From contig NZ_SBLB01000008.1 of assembly GCF_004138325.1 (NCBI RefSeq), forward strand, positions 62,001 to 126,000: a stretch of DNA of 64,000 bases, in the 5' to 3' direction. The notes beneath the pieces were generated by a model, which worked only from the letters and a program-made list of their open reading frames with translations, did not search any database and was not told where the DNA came from. Each line of letters opens with the position of its first letter. Within the stretch, counting starts at the first letter, position 1. The position numbers were made by a program, and so were the translations under genes. This DNA is from Spirosoma sordidisoli. GTDB lineage: Bacteria > Bacteroidota > Bacteroidia > Cytophagales > Spirosomataceae. Shown one piece after another: positions 45,186 through 52,998 of this stretch.

Positions 45186-45461
45186 TTACTTACGAATGTC
45201 AGCAAGCCGCAACCGCTCAACAACGGCTGGCGTCTGGCTGATGATATCAACAAGAGCAACCGAATTCAGATCCACCAATTGCTGGACAGTAAGTCCATAG
45301 AGCGCGGCCAGTTGCTGCAGCCGGGGCAGGTCCAGCCGGGTGGTGCCGCTTTCCAGTCGGCTATAGGCCGACTGCGTGATACCGAGCTGATCGGCAACCG
45401 CTTCCTGAGAGAGACCACAGAACTCGCGCAGCTGCCGGATTCGGGTCATGTAGTTTGGCAT
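45186..45461 (-). CDS. XRE-family helix-turn-helix regulator
   Basis: 91 residues. Residues 5-60 form a Cro/CI-type HTH (IRQLREFCGLSQEAVADQLG, ITQSAYSRLESGTTRLDLPR), followed by about 30 residues that may aid dimerisation. It is divergent from the precursor-peptide operon and faces a region crowded with palindromes, so it is the best local candidate for controlling that operon and itself. Target binding is an inference. Confidence 0.9.
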   Translation of the reverse strand: MPNYMTRIRQLREFCGLSQEAVADQLGITQSAYSRLESGTTRLDLPRLQQLAALYGLTVQQLVDLNSVALVDIISQTPAVVERLRLADIRK

Positions 45462-45536
45462 AGATAGGCAATTTTAAGCTACGGACAGTTTAGACACCAA
45501 AGTTTCGATTAGGAGACTTACCAGTAAAGCTGTATT

Positions 45537-45571
45537 GCGTGAAATCACCTTTTTTATGCGTGAAATCAACC
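45537..45571. promoter_or_regulatory. Paired TGAAATCA(C/A)C direct repeat, 21-nt period
   Basis: GCGTGAAATCACC at 45537 and GCGTGAAATCAACC at 45558 are spaced exactly 21 nt start to start. A nearly identical pair with the same 21-nt period is at 63915-63948. Lies between the XRE gene and the peptide operon. Confidence 0.6.
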
Positions 45572-45717
45572 AAAAAAAATAATTACTAATTCTATAGAAA
45601 TGATAGCTAAAATTACGTTTACGTCTATTTTCTCAGATTTAATTGACACATTTTTATACATATAACTTCTATATTTTATAAAGACTAAACTCTCCAGAAT
45701 CGATACCTATTTTGGTT

Positions 45718-45774
45718 TATGCGTAAAACGCATGACGATATGCACAATTTGCATAAATTATGCATTTTACGCAT
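45718..45774. promoter_or_regulatory. Cluster of ATGC(G/A)T palindromes, likely operator
   Basis: Within 57 nt: ATGCGT-AAA-ACGCAT (45719-45733), TATGCA-CAATT-TGCATA (45739-45755), GCATAA-A-TTATGC (45751-45763) and ATGCATTTTACGCATA (45759-45774). The first and last are near-mirror images. The cluster ends where the -33 region of the candidate precursor promoter would be. Confidence 0.65.
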
Positions 45775-45796
45775 AGCTTCGTATAGAACCTACTAT

Positions 45797-45804
45797 CAAC
45801 TTTG
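45797..45804 (+). promoter_or_regulatory. Candidate -7 box for the precursor operon
   Basis: CAACTTTG is one mismatch from TAnnTTTG, 23 nt beyond the palindrome cluster and 83 nt before the first precursor ATG. No TTG is found at -33, which would fit a promoter governed by the adjacent operator. Confidence 0.35.
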
Positions 45805-45886
45805 TACCAACCAGTCGCTACTTATTCTACTGGCTCGAGACGGTTAGAAAAGTTGAAAGATTGGGAGACTTAAAAACTCAAATCAC

Positions 45887-46069
45887 ATGACTAATATAGT
45901 GCCCTACGATTACAATGTCGTTGAGATATCTAGAACCGAGTGCCAAGAGTTGAATGGAGGCTGGTGGCAGGCTGTCGCTGCTGCTGTCATAATATCAGCT
46001 ATTAATAATTGGGGAGATATTAGGGCTGGATATGATGACGCGAAACACCATCGTGCTCCTCGCTATTAA
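45887..46069 (+). CDS. Bacteriocin-like precursor peptide 1 with double-glycine leader
   Basis: 60 residues. The leader ends SRTECQELNGG (Gly 24-Gly 25), the classic site cut by C39 peptidases; hydrophobic residues at -4 (Leu) and further upstream (Ile 14) fit. The predicted 35-residue core starts WWQAVAAAVIISAINNW, an amphipathic or membrane-inserting helix, and ends in a basic, His-rich tail (DDAKHHRAPRY). No Cys or Ser/Thr-rich pattern suggests lanthionine formation. A C39 exporter is encoded 2.2 kb downstream. The DNA is AT-rich compared with neighbours. Bacteriocin activity is inferred, not shown. Confidence 0.8.
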   Translation: MTNIVPYDYNVVEISRTECQELNGGWWQAVAAAVIISAINNWGDIRAGYDDAKHHRAPRY

Positions 46070-46251
46070 GATGGTTTTGGGTTAGCCACGATTGTAAAGC
46101 TTCCATACAAGGTGGTATATCACCCGTTTATATTGTATGATATAGCAACGAAGACTTCCAACGGAGTTCTCATTCACTGTATGTAGTTGCTATGTGAAGC
46201 TATCTCAACAATCTCGTCCGACTCGAATCACATTTCAACAATTTCTTTCAA

Positions 46252-46377
46252 ATGATAAAATACAAACGGCATTTTATCAAAATGATTTCTGACTTGATTT
46301 TAATCTATGGTGTCATGGCAATCATAGATTTCAGTCCCACGGTTATCAGATTAATAATCAAATTTTTAGCAAGATGA
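46252..46377 (+). CDS. 41-residue cationic membrane peptide, coupled to precursor 2
   Basis: An ATG at 46252 opens a 41-codon frame ending TGA at 46375-46377, which overlaps the ATG of precursor 2 (ATGA). The peptide starts MIKYKRHFIKMISDLILIYG and ends VIRLIIKFLAR: basic at both ends, hydrophobic in the middle, no double-glycine leader. It could be an immunity peptide, a leaderless peptide, or only a translational-coupling frame. The 4-nt overlap and setting are the main support. Confidence 0.45.
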   Translation: MIKYKRHFIKMISDLILIYGVMAIIDFSPTVIRLIIKFLAR

Positions 46378-46571
46378 AAACGAACGATTCGACATTTCAA
46401 CAGGTAATGAAACAGTTAACACTTGAGCCACTTTCTAGTGAGCAGCTGCTCACTATCGACGGTGGAGAGTCAGGTTGGTATTGGATCTCTTACTACGGTA
46501 CTAAGTTTTCGATGGCTGTCCATAGTGGTGTTTCTCACTATAGTGCTCACAGAATGGAATTCGGCAAGTAA
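46374..46571 (+). CDS. Bacteriocin-like precursor peptide 2 with double-glycine leader
   Basis: 65 residues. The leader (31 residues) ends PLSSEQLLTIDGG, the form LSxEQLxxIxGG seen in many double-glycine leaders. The predicted 34-residue core begins ESGWYWISYYGTKFSMAVHS and ends YSAHRMEFGK; it is rich in aromatic residues with no Cys. Its sequence is unrelated to precursor 1, so the two may act as a two-peptide pair or as separate products. A perfect hairpin follows 6 nt after the stop. Confidence 0.8.
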   Translation: MKTNDSTFQQVMKQLTLEPLSSEQLLTIDGGESGWYWISYYGTKFSMAVHSGVSHYSAHRMEFGK

Positions 46572-46576
46572 TATTT

Positions 46577-46606
46577 AGTTTGAGCAGGGAATATCCTGCT
46601 CAAACT
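46577..46606 (+). terminator. Hairpin after precursor 2, no T tract
   Basis: Perfect 12-bp stem AGTTTGAGCAGG / CCTGCTCAAACT with loop GAATAT. Lacking a T run, it may act as an RNA stabiliser or partial attenuator that keeps precursor mRNA above exporter mRNA. Confidence 0.6.
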
Positions 46607-46622
46607 ATTAATAACAATAAAT

Positions 46623-47081
46623 ATGCATCAAAACACTAGTAAATCATTTGACTTCATCTATTGGAAAAAAATTTGTTTTTTATTATTTTTATCTATAACT
46701 AACGGTTATTTGTTCTCATGGATAAATACCTCGCTTTCTATTGACACGAACCAAGATAGCCTTGCGCTGCTATCTAAGAAGGATTTATTTCTAATGATTG
46801 CTTTACACGCTCCGATTATAGAAACTATTGTCTTTCAATACATACCAATAGAGGTAACATTCAAGTATTTTAAAAGAAAATGGTTATCCTCTATAATATC
46901 GGCTTCATTTTTCTCAATAATTCACACATACAGTATATCATATATGTGCATGACGTTTATTGCTGGCATAATATTGAGTGTAGTTTACTTGGAATCGCTA
47001 AAGCATAATAAAATAGCCGTATTATACACAATCCTGTTTCATTCTGTCTATAATATGTACGGATTTTTTTTCGTAGAGTAA
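46623..47081 (+). CDS. CPBP/Abi-like membrane protein with degenerate active site
   Basis: 152 residues, about four membrane helices. It lines up with CPBP (CAAX-protease-like) proteins: motif 1 EExxxR reads ETIVFQ (Glu 67, Gln 72), motif 2 keeps His 101 in FFSIIHTY, and motif 3 is FHSVYNM (His 140, Asn 144). The second Glu and the Arg are lost, so protease activity is doubtful. CPBP proteins next to bacteriocin genes often give self-immunity, which is the likely role here. Strongly AT-rich. Confidence 0.7.
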   Translation: MHQNTSKSFDFIYWKKICFLLFLSITNGYLFSWINTSLSIDTNQDSLALLSKKDLFLMIALHAPIIETIVFQYIPIEVTFKYFKRKWLSSIISASFFSIIHTYSISYMCMTFIAGIILSVVYLESLKHNKIAVLYTILFHSVYNMYGFFFVE

Positions 47082-47089
47082 TTTTATTT

Positions 47090-48274
47090 ATGGACGCGAT
47101 CACCTACCTCCCTACTCTTACCGTTCGTAGCCAGCTCATCTACACGTCCGTGCTAGTAGCGATAGCGGTTGCCCTGGCCTCGCTGCCGTTCATTGTTGTC
47201 GACGTATCGGTGCAGGCCAGTGGACTGGTACGGCCCGTAGCAGAACGGAGCGACGTAAAACCGCTGGTTAGTGGGCGCGTGGCTGCGCTCCTGGTCCGGG
47301 AGAACCAGTCCGTGCAGGCAGGGGCCGTACTGCTGCGGCTGCAAACCCCCGTGCTGGATACCAAACTACACCTGCTGTTGGCACAACAACAGGAGAAGCA
47401 GCAATCTATTCATGATCTAACACTTCTCCTGGATCAAAAACCCGATGAACTTCTGGCTTCAGCTACTTATCCGGCTCTTATGGCGCGGCTCCGCTCCCCG
47501 CTTTACCGACAACAGTTCGAGCAGTTCCGATTAGTGGGCCAGGAAAATCTGCAAACTCAGCAAAAACGCCGGCGCGACGTTGAAACCAGTCAGTTGCTGT
47601 TACGCGATAAGGTCGTAGCCCGGCTCGAACACGAAGACAAAGAGTTTGCGCTGAACAGCGTAGTGACGCAGTATCAGACATTGATGGAGCGGCAGCGCAG
47701 CGAGTGGCAAACGGCCCTGACTCAGCACCAATTGGCCCTCACGGAGCTACGGGCACAGGAGCAACAGCTCCGGCAGGAGCGCGACCTCTATACGGTGCGG
47801 GCGTCGGTCAGTGGCACGGTCAGTCAGGTAGCGGGGCGATATGCAGGAAGCTACATACAGGCAGGCGAGACTATCGGCATCATTTCGCCAGACTCTACAC
47901 TCATAGTCGAGTGCTACGTACCCCCGAAAGACATTGGCCTGCTTCGCCCCGGCCAAGCGGCCCGGTTTCAGGTCGACGCGTTCGATTATAACCAGTGGGG
48001 CCTGATAGACGGACACATACTTGACATCGACAACGATTTTACGATTGTGGAGAACAACCCGTCATCCCGGCAACCCGTTTTTCGGGTACGCTGCCAGCTT
48101 CGGCAAAACTACCTGACTCTACCCAACGGGTACCGGGGTTCGCTGAAAAAAGGCATGACCTTACGAGCGCGATTTGTTGTTACGCAACGCTCGCTGTTCC
48201 AGCTTCTCTACGACAAAGCCGATGACTGGCTCAACCCCAACCGTACGCGCCAAAACCAGGCCGGTTCCGTCTAA
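47090..48274 (+). CDS. HlyD-family membrane fusion protein
   Basis: 394 residues. One N-terminal membrane helix (SVLVAIAVALASLPFIVVDV), first half-lipoyl motif GRVAALLVRENQSVQAGAVL, a long coiled-coil hairpin (residues about 100-240, e.g. LRAQEQQLRQERDLYTV), second half-lipoyl part SGTVSQVAGRYAGSYIQAGE, then a beta-barrel domain. It links the inner-membrane ABC exporter to an outer-membrane TolC-type channel, which is not encoded here. Base composition returns to the chromosomal level within this gene. Confidence 0.93.
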   Translation: MDAITYLPTLTVRSQLIYTSVLVAIAVALASLPFIVVDVSVQASGLVRPVAERSDVKPLVSGRVAALLVRENQSVQAGAVLLRLQTPVLDTKLHLLLAQQQEKQQSIHDLTLLLDQKPDELLASATYPALMARLRSPLYRQQFEQFRLVGQENLQTQQKRRRDVETSQLLLRDKVVARLEHEDKEFALNSVVTQYQTLMERQRSEWQTALTQHQLALTELRAQEQQLRQERDLYTVRASVSGTVSQVAGRYAGSYIQAGETIGIISPDSTLIVECYVPPKDIGLLRPGQAARFQVDAFDYNQWGLIDGHILDIDNDFTIVENNPSSRQPVFRVRCQLRQNYLTLPNGYRGSLKKGMTLRARFVVTQRSLFQLLYDKADDWLNPNRTRQNQAGSV

Positions 48275-48286
48275 ACTATTCATTAC

Positions 48287-50443
48287 ATGAACAAGCGCGT
48301 CAGAATCAAACAGCGCGACATTACCGACTGTGGAGCTGCCTGCCTGGCTTCGGTAGCCGCTCATTACCGGCTGTTGATGCCCGTGGCGCGGGTTCGGCAG
48401 CTGGCCAGTACCGACCAGAAAGGTACCAATGTGCTGGGCCTCATCGAAGCCGCCCACAAAATGGGGTTTCAGGCAAAAGGGGTAAAAGGCCCCTTCGAGA
48501 GTTTGGGCAAGGTTCCCAAACCGGCCATTGCCCACGTAATTGTCAGAAATGGACTTCATCATTACGTGGTTATCTACGACGTAACCAGCAAGTATGTTGT
48601 TGTGATGGACCCCGCCGATGGTCGGCTGCACCGCAAAACACACGACCAGTTCCGGCAGGAATGGACAGGTGTCCTGGTGCTGCTCCTACCCGACAACGGC
48701 TTTCAGACCGCCAATGTGCAAACGTCGGTTGGGCAACGATTCTGGCAGTTGTTACGCCCACACCGGGCCGTAATGCTTCAGGCACTCTTTGGCGCTGTCA
48801 TATACACGCTCCTGGGATTATCTACCTCAATCTACGTACAGAAACTGGTCGACAACGTGCTGGTCGATGGCAATCGCAATCTGCTGAACCTACTGAGCGT
48901 GTTAATGATTGGACTCTTGCTCCTCCAGGTATTCATCGATACGGTCAAAGACTTCTTCAATCTCAAAACCGGGCAGCAAATCGACGCGGCCCTTATTTTA
49001 GGCTATTATAAACACCTGTTGACGTTACCACAGTCATTTTTTGACACCATGCGCGTCGGCGAAATCATTTCGCGGGTTAACGATGCGGTCAAGATCCGGG
49101 CATTCATCAACGATACGGCCCTGGGGCTGGTCGTTAACGGGCTGGTGATACTCTTCTCGTTCGGCCTGATGTTCACCTATTACTGGAAGCTGGCCGTTGT
49201 CATGGGCCTGATTGTACCACTGTATGGGCTTATCTATTATGTAGTCAATCGAATTAACCGGACCTATCAGCGCCGGTTAATGGAAGATAGCGCGGAACTG
49301 GAATCGCAGTTGGTTGAGTCGCTCAACGCCGTATCGACTATCAAGCGGTTTGGCCTCGAAGCGTTCGCCAATGAAAAAACCGAAACCAGGTTTATAAAAC
49401 TGCTGCAGACCATTTACCAATCGGGCAGTATCGGCATATGGGCCGGATCAGCTTCGGAGTTTATCTCGAGACTATTCACGATCATGGTGCTATGGCTGGG
49501 GGCTTCCTTTGTGCTTGACCGGCAGATCACACCCGGTGAACTGTTATCTTTTTATGCCCTGATCGGGTACTTTACCGGCCCGGCTGCCGGCCTGATTGGC
49601 GCCAATCGCAGCATTCAGGATGCTCGCATTGCGGCCGACCGTTTGTTCGAGATCCTGGATCTGGAAAAAGAGCAGACCGACAACAAAGTCTGGCTGACAG
49701 CTGATCTCGTTGGCGACGTTCGATTTATCGATGCGACGTTCCGCTATGGCACCCGCGTAACCGTGTTCGATCGACTTAGGCTCACCATTCCGCACGGGCA
49801 GGTTACGGCCATAGTTGGCGAAAGTGGCTCGGGTAAGAGTACCTTACTGTCGCTGGTTCAGGGTTTGTACCCGCTTCAGGAAGGCAGTATTCATATTGGC
49901 GACTATGACATTAAATACCTGCACCCCGACAGTCTGCGAAAAGTTGTAGGTGTTGTGCCCCAGAAGATCGACCTGTTTGCAGGTAGTGTTCTGGAAAACA
50001 TTGCTATTGGCGAGCCCGAGCCCGATATGCAGCGTATCATCAGCATCTGCAGCGAGTTGGGCATTCTGAACTTTATCGAGAAACTGCCCACTGGCTTTCA
50101 AACCTACCTCGGCGAAAATGGCGTGTCTCTATCGGGCGGTCAGCGTCAACGAATTGCCATTGCCCGAGCCCTATACCGTGATCCGGCTATCCTGATTTTA
50201 GATGAGGCCACTTCCGCCCTCGACTCCGGTTCCGAACAGTTCGTACAACGTACTATTCAGCATCTTCGACAATCGGGCAGAACAATTATCATTATCGCCC
50301 ATCGGCTGAGTACCGTTCGGCAGGCCGATAAAATTATAGTGCTGGAGCAGGGTAAAATTATTGAAGAGGGAAGTCATGCTGACTTGCTTCAAAATGGGCA
50401 AACGTATCGGCACTACTGGCAGCAGCAAACTGAGCTGGTGTAA
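48287..50443 (+). CDS. Peptidase-containing ABC exporter (C39 family)
   Basis: 718 residues. N-terminal C39 peptidase: Gln 9 and Cys 15 in KQRDITDCGAACLASVAAHY, His 92 in GLHHYVVIYD, Asp 108 in VVMDPADG, so the protease is complete. Then six membrane helices (about 160-440) and an ATPase with Walker A GESGSGKST, signature LSGGQRQR and Walker B ILILDEATSALD. It should cut the double-glycine leaders of the two upstream precursors and pump the cores out through the HlyD adaptor 12 nt upstream. Confidence 0.97.
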   Translation: MNKRVRIKQRDITDCGAACLASVAAHYRLLMPVARVRQLASTDQKGTNVLGLIEAAHKMGFQAKGVKGPFESLGKVPKPAIAHVIVRNGLHHYVVIYDVTSKYVVVMDPADGRLHRKTHDQFRQEWTGVLVLLLPDNGFQTANVQTSVGQRFWQLLRPHRAVMLQALFGAVIYTLLGLSTSIYVQKLVDNVLVDGNRNLLNLLSVLMIGLLLLQVFIDTVKDFFNLKTGQQIDAALILGYYKHLLTLPQSFFDTMRVGEIISRVNDAVKIRAFINDTALGLVVNGLVILFSFGLMFTYYWKLAVVMGLIVPLYGLIYYVVNRINRTYQRRLMEDSAELESQLVESLNAVSTIKRFGLEAFANEKTETRFIKLLQTIYQSGSIGIWAGSASEFISRLFTIMVLWLGASFVLDRQITPGELLSFYALIGYFTGPAAGLIGANRSIQDARIAADRLFEILDLEKEQTDNKVWLTADLVGDVRFIDATFRYGTRVTVFDRLRLTIPHGQVTAIVGESGSGKSTLLSLVQGLYPLQEGSIHIGDYDIKYLHPDSLRKVVGVVPQKIDLFAGSVLENIAIGEPEPDMQRIISICSELGILNFIEKLPTGFQTYLGENGVSLSGGQRQRIAIARALYRDPAILILDEATSALDSGSEQFVQRTIQHLRQSGRTIIIIAHRLSTVRQADKIIVLEQGKIIEEGSHADLLQNGQTYRHYWQQQTELV

Positions 50444-50488
50444 ACGCTGGTCATATTATTCTCACAGCCGTTACGTTAAACCTAACCT

Positions 50489-51607
50489 TCACGGTTTCCC
50501 GTGCTGGCTGGCGCGGTAATGTTCCTGGAGCATGTCTTCGCCCCAGTCGTTTGTCAAATCGCGGACAACGGTATGGATGTGGTTGGCACTCGTCTGCGTG
50601 TTATCATACTCGATCAGGATAGTAGGCCCATGAATGCGGTAGTACCAGCCTTTCCCCTCGCCCAGTTCAGGCGTCAGATCACCGGCCCACGCAAACCGCA
50701 GGCTGTCGAGTCCGGCTTTCTCGAGTTTATTCAGCTGCTGTTTGGCCAGGGTGATGCGGTAGTTGGCCAAGTAGGTTTGCAGCAGATCCATGAATAACTT
50801 TTGCTGATCGGCGGTCATATCGGCCAGCTTTAGCCCGTCCATCCGTTCCAGCGAGGCTTTTCGTTTGTTGCTCGTCACAATATCCGGGTAGGCCACGGCG
50901 GCCAGTACAGCCTCTTTCCGCTGGTCGGCCGATAAACTTTTGAGCAGCGCAAAGGCCCGCTCCGTTTCCAGCTTCAGAATTTGCCGGCCTTTCTGGGGTA
51001 GGTCCTTCACCCGTACATCGCCCATCCGTTTGTCGGCCATCTCAGGGTCGTACTGCAAAATGCCCGGATTGCTGCCGAAGAACGTTGGCGTCTGCGCCAG
51101 CACCCGCCCGGTGAGCGACATAAACTGAAGCGATAGGTGGTGCCCTTCCAGCCGCCAGCTCCATGGCTTATCGGTCGATGGGTCGCCGAAGATGCTGAAC
51201 GAGTAGTTCTCGGGGTCGCGGTAGGTGTCGTTGGGCGGGCGGTTGTCGATAACCCGCAACACGTTTTCCATGTCGATGATCGACGTAGCTTTCTCGTAGC
51301 CCTGTTCGCTGAGCCCCGTTTTGAGCAGCGCCATGGCTAGTTTCCGCTGGTTGGTGGTCATCTGCTTCAGCGGTAGTCCCTTGCGTTCGCGTGGCACAAA
51401 ATGCCAGTTGAACCGTTCTTCGTCATCGAAGGTAAACATAATATGCTTCCGCTGATCGGGCGACAAAGCGCTCAGGAACGCCTTTCCGGACTCGCGCATG
51501 TCGTCCAGCACGGCTTTCCGGGCAGCCACTGTCTGCGCCGACGCGCCCATGTATACAACGCTGTGCAAAAACAGCAGCCCCCCCGCGAGTAGTCGGAAAC
51601 AGATCAT
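50489..51607 (-). CDS. DUF3500 secreted protein
   Basis: 372 residues with a signal peptide (FRLLAGGLLFLHSVVYMGASA). Family features: FLSALSPDQRKHIMFTFDDE, FNWHFVPRERKGLPLKQMT, WSWRLEGHHLSLQF, and WAGDLTPELGEGKGWYYRIHGPT. DUF3500 is of unknown function. It is convergent with the exporter gene, 45 nt away, and is not part of that operon. Confidence 0.88.
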   Translation of the reverse strand: MICFRLLAGGLLFLHSVVYMGASAQTVAARKAVLDDMRESGKAFLSALSPDQRKHIMFTFDDEERFNWHFVPRERKGLPLKQMTTNQRKLAMALLKTGLSEQGYEKATSIIDMENVLRVIDNRPPNDTYRDPENYSFSIFGDPSTDKPWSWRLEGHHLSLQFMSLTGRVLAQTPTFFGSNPGILQYDPEMADKRMGDVRVKDLPQKGRQILKLETERAFALLKSLSADQRKEAVLAAVAYPDIVTSNKRKASLERMDGLKLADMTADQQKLFMDLLQTYLANYRITLAKQQLNKLEKAGLDSLRFAWAGDLTPELGEGKGWYYRIHGPTILIEYDNTQTSANHIHTVVRDLTNDWGEDMLQEHYRASQHGKP

Positions 51608-51806
51608 ACCGAATAGAGTTAATAACGTTACGCTAAAGTCCTGATACTAGTGGATTTACTTTCGGTAAATGGCTTTGTTAGGCTCCGGTCGGGAGGCTCC
51701 AGAATTTAACCGCTCAATCAATACAGATGTATCAAATCCGGCCTTTTTGCTAACAACCGCTCCCCTTTACCGGTTGTAGCTATATCTCCACTGTCACTCT
51801 GCACGT

Positions 51807-52919
51807 ATGTCAACCCGGCCACCAAACAATAGCTCAGGACCACTTGATCATCTGGCACTTCGCTATCTGCGTCAGGCATTGGACACGGCACATCCTACCG
51901 ATGAGCCTTATGTACTGAACCCGACTGAGAGCCGCGTCATCCGCCGAACCAAAGTTGTTACGCTCACTATGGCCGCTCTGCTCGGCATACTGGGGGTGTT
52001 GATGTTATACCTGCCCCAGTACAGCTGGCCCGACCTGTTTGTCAGTACGCCCATTACCCTCTTCGGTACTACCTATGCCCTGCCGCTGGTCACGATGCTG
52101 TACGGTCTGCTGCTGGTCTATCTCGAAATCAACCTTCTGATCGCCATCAATTTACGGGGGGTAAAAAATATTATGCAGGTATGTCAGTTTCCGAAGGCCC
52201 ACGATGCTCAGTACGAACGTCACCTGCGTGCACTGGCCGACGCGGCCCTGGAGAAAACGAATCGGGGCGTATTGCGCTTCGGCATAGACCCGTACCTGAA
52301 CCTGCCCCGCTGGGGCCTGACCATGTTCTTTCTGGTCAATATGATTAGGGGGGCGCTGAGCAGCCTCGTACTGAAGTTTCTGCTACGCCGGGTAGCGGGG
52401 CGGTTTGCCCTGCGGCAGGTTACCGATCTGGCCGGCCTGCCAGTATATGCGTTCTGGAATGCGTGGGCTTCGTGGCAGGTATTGCATGAAGCGCAGGTAC
52501 GGGTTATGGCTCCGCTGACAATCCGTGAATTTGTTAATGAGCTCTACGATGAGTGGGGCAACAATCCTCAGTTTAAACCACTCATTCTGGAAGCTCTTCA
52601 GTACGTAGCCATCCTGAAACGGCAGTATAATTACGCTCACTTCCTGCTAACCGAAACGCTGGTGCATCGGTTTGAGTTACAAACCAACGCCACGCTAACG
52701 GGCCATTTTGCCGAACAGGTAGCCAACGCGCCGGTTGAGGTACGCCGGAGTCTGGAACGCCTGCTGGTGTTCGGCGTGCTGGTAGACGGCAAACTATCAT
52801 GGTTCGAAAAACGTCGGCTACGGCAACTCCGCCGGAAAGGACTCCTCAGTAATTACCAGCCCGCAGACATCCAGCGGATCGGCAGCGAATACAATGCCGG
52901 CCGGGGCCTTTGGGTCTAA
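51807..52919 (+). CDS. Membrane protein of unknown family
   Basis: 370 residues. Two clear membrane helices at about 50-70 (VVTLTMAALLGILGVLMLYL) and 92-117 (LPLVTMLYGLLLVYLEINLL), with more hydrophobic helices around 170-215. The C-terminal half is soluble and helical with a basic patch (WFEKRRLRQLRRKG). It may belong to the group annotated LBF_2804-like, but I am not certain. Isolated gene ended by a strong terminator. Confidence 0.65.
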   Translation: MSTRPPNNSSGPLDHLALRYLRQALDTAHPTDEPYVLNPTESRVIRRTKVVTLTMAALLGILGVLMLYLPQYSWPDLFVSTPITLFGTTYALPLVTMLYGLLLVYLEINLLIAINLRGVKNIMQVCQFPKAHDAQYERHLRALADAALEKTNRGVLRFGIDPYLNLPRWGLTMFFLVNMIRGALSSLVLKFLLRRVAGRFALRQVTDLAGLPVYAFWNAWASWQVLHEAQVRVMAPLTIREFVNELYDEWGNNPQFKPLILEALQYVAILKRQYNYAHFLLTETLVHRFELQTNATLTGHFAEQVANAPVEVRRSLERLLVFGVLVDGKLSWFEKRRLRQLRRKGLLSNYQPADIQRIGSEYNAGRGLWV

Positions 52920-52931
52920 AGGCACGACACA

Positions 52932-52987
52932 ACTTATATGAAAAAGGGGAAACGACTATATGGCTGTTCCCCCTTTTTCATATAAGT
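52932..52987. terminator. Bidirectional terminator
   Basis: Perfect 18-bp stem (52932-52949 with 52970-52987) containing GAAAAAGGGG / CCCCTTTTTC between convergent genes. Confidence 0.9.
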
Positions 52988-52998
52988 ATATCAACCAC

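Noticed and set aside
45600-45665. 21-codon frame upstream of the precursor genes
   Set aside because: Too short, no GG motif and no coupling to another gene, unlike the 46252 frame.
46215-46245. T-loop-like GATTCGAGTC on the minus strand
   Set aside because: No matching T-stem, anticodon arm or acceptor stem around it, so not a tRNA. I saw no tRNA or rRNA gene in the window.
46374-46571. Lanthipeptide or radical-SAM-modified RiPP
   Set aside because: No LanB/LanM, LanC, radical SAM, YcaO or similar gene is in the locus and the cores lack Cys, so an unmodified peptide is the simpler reading.
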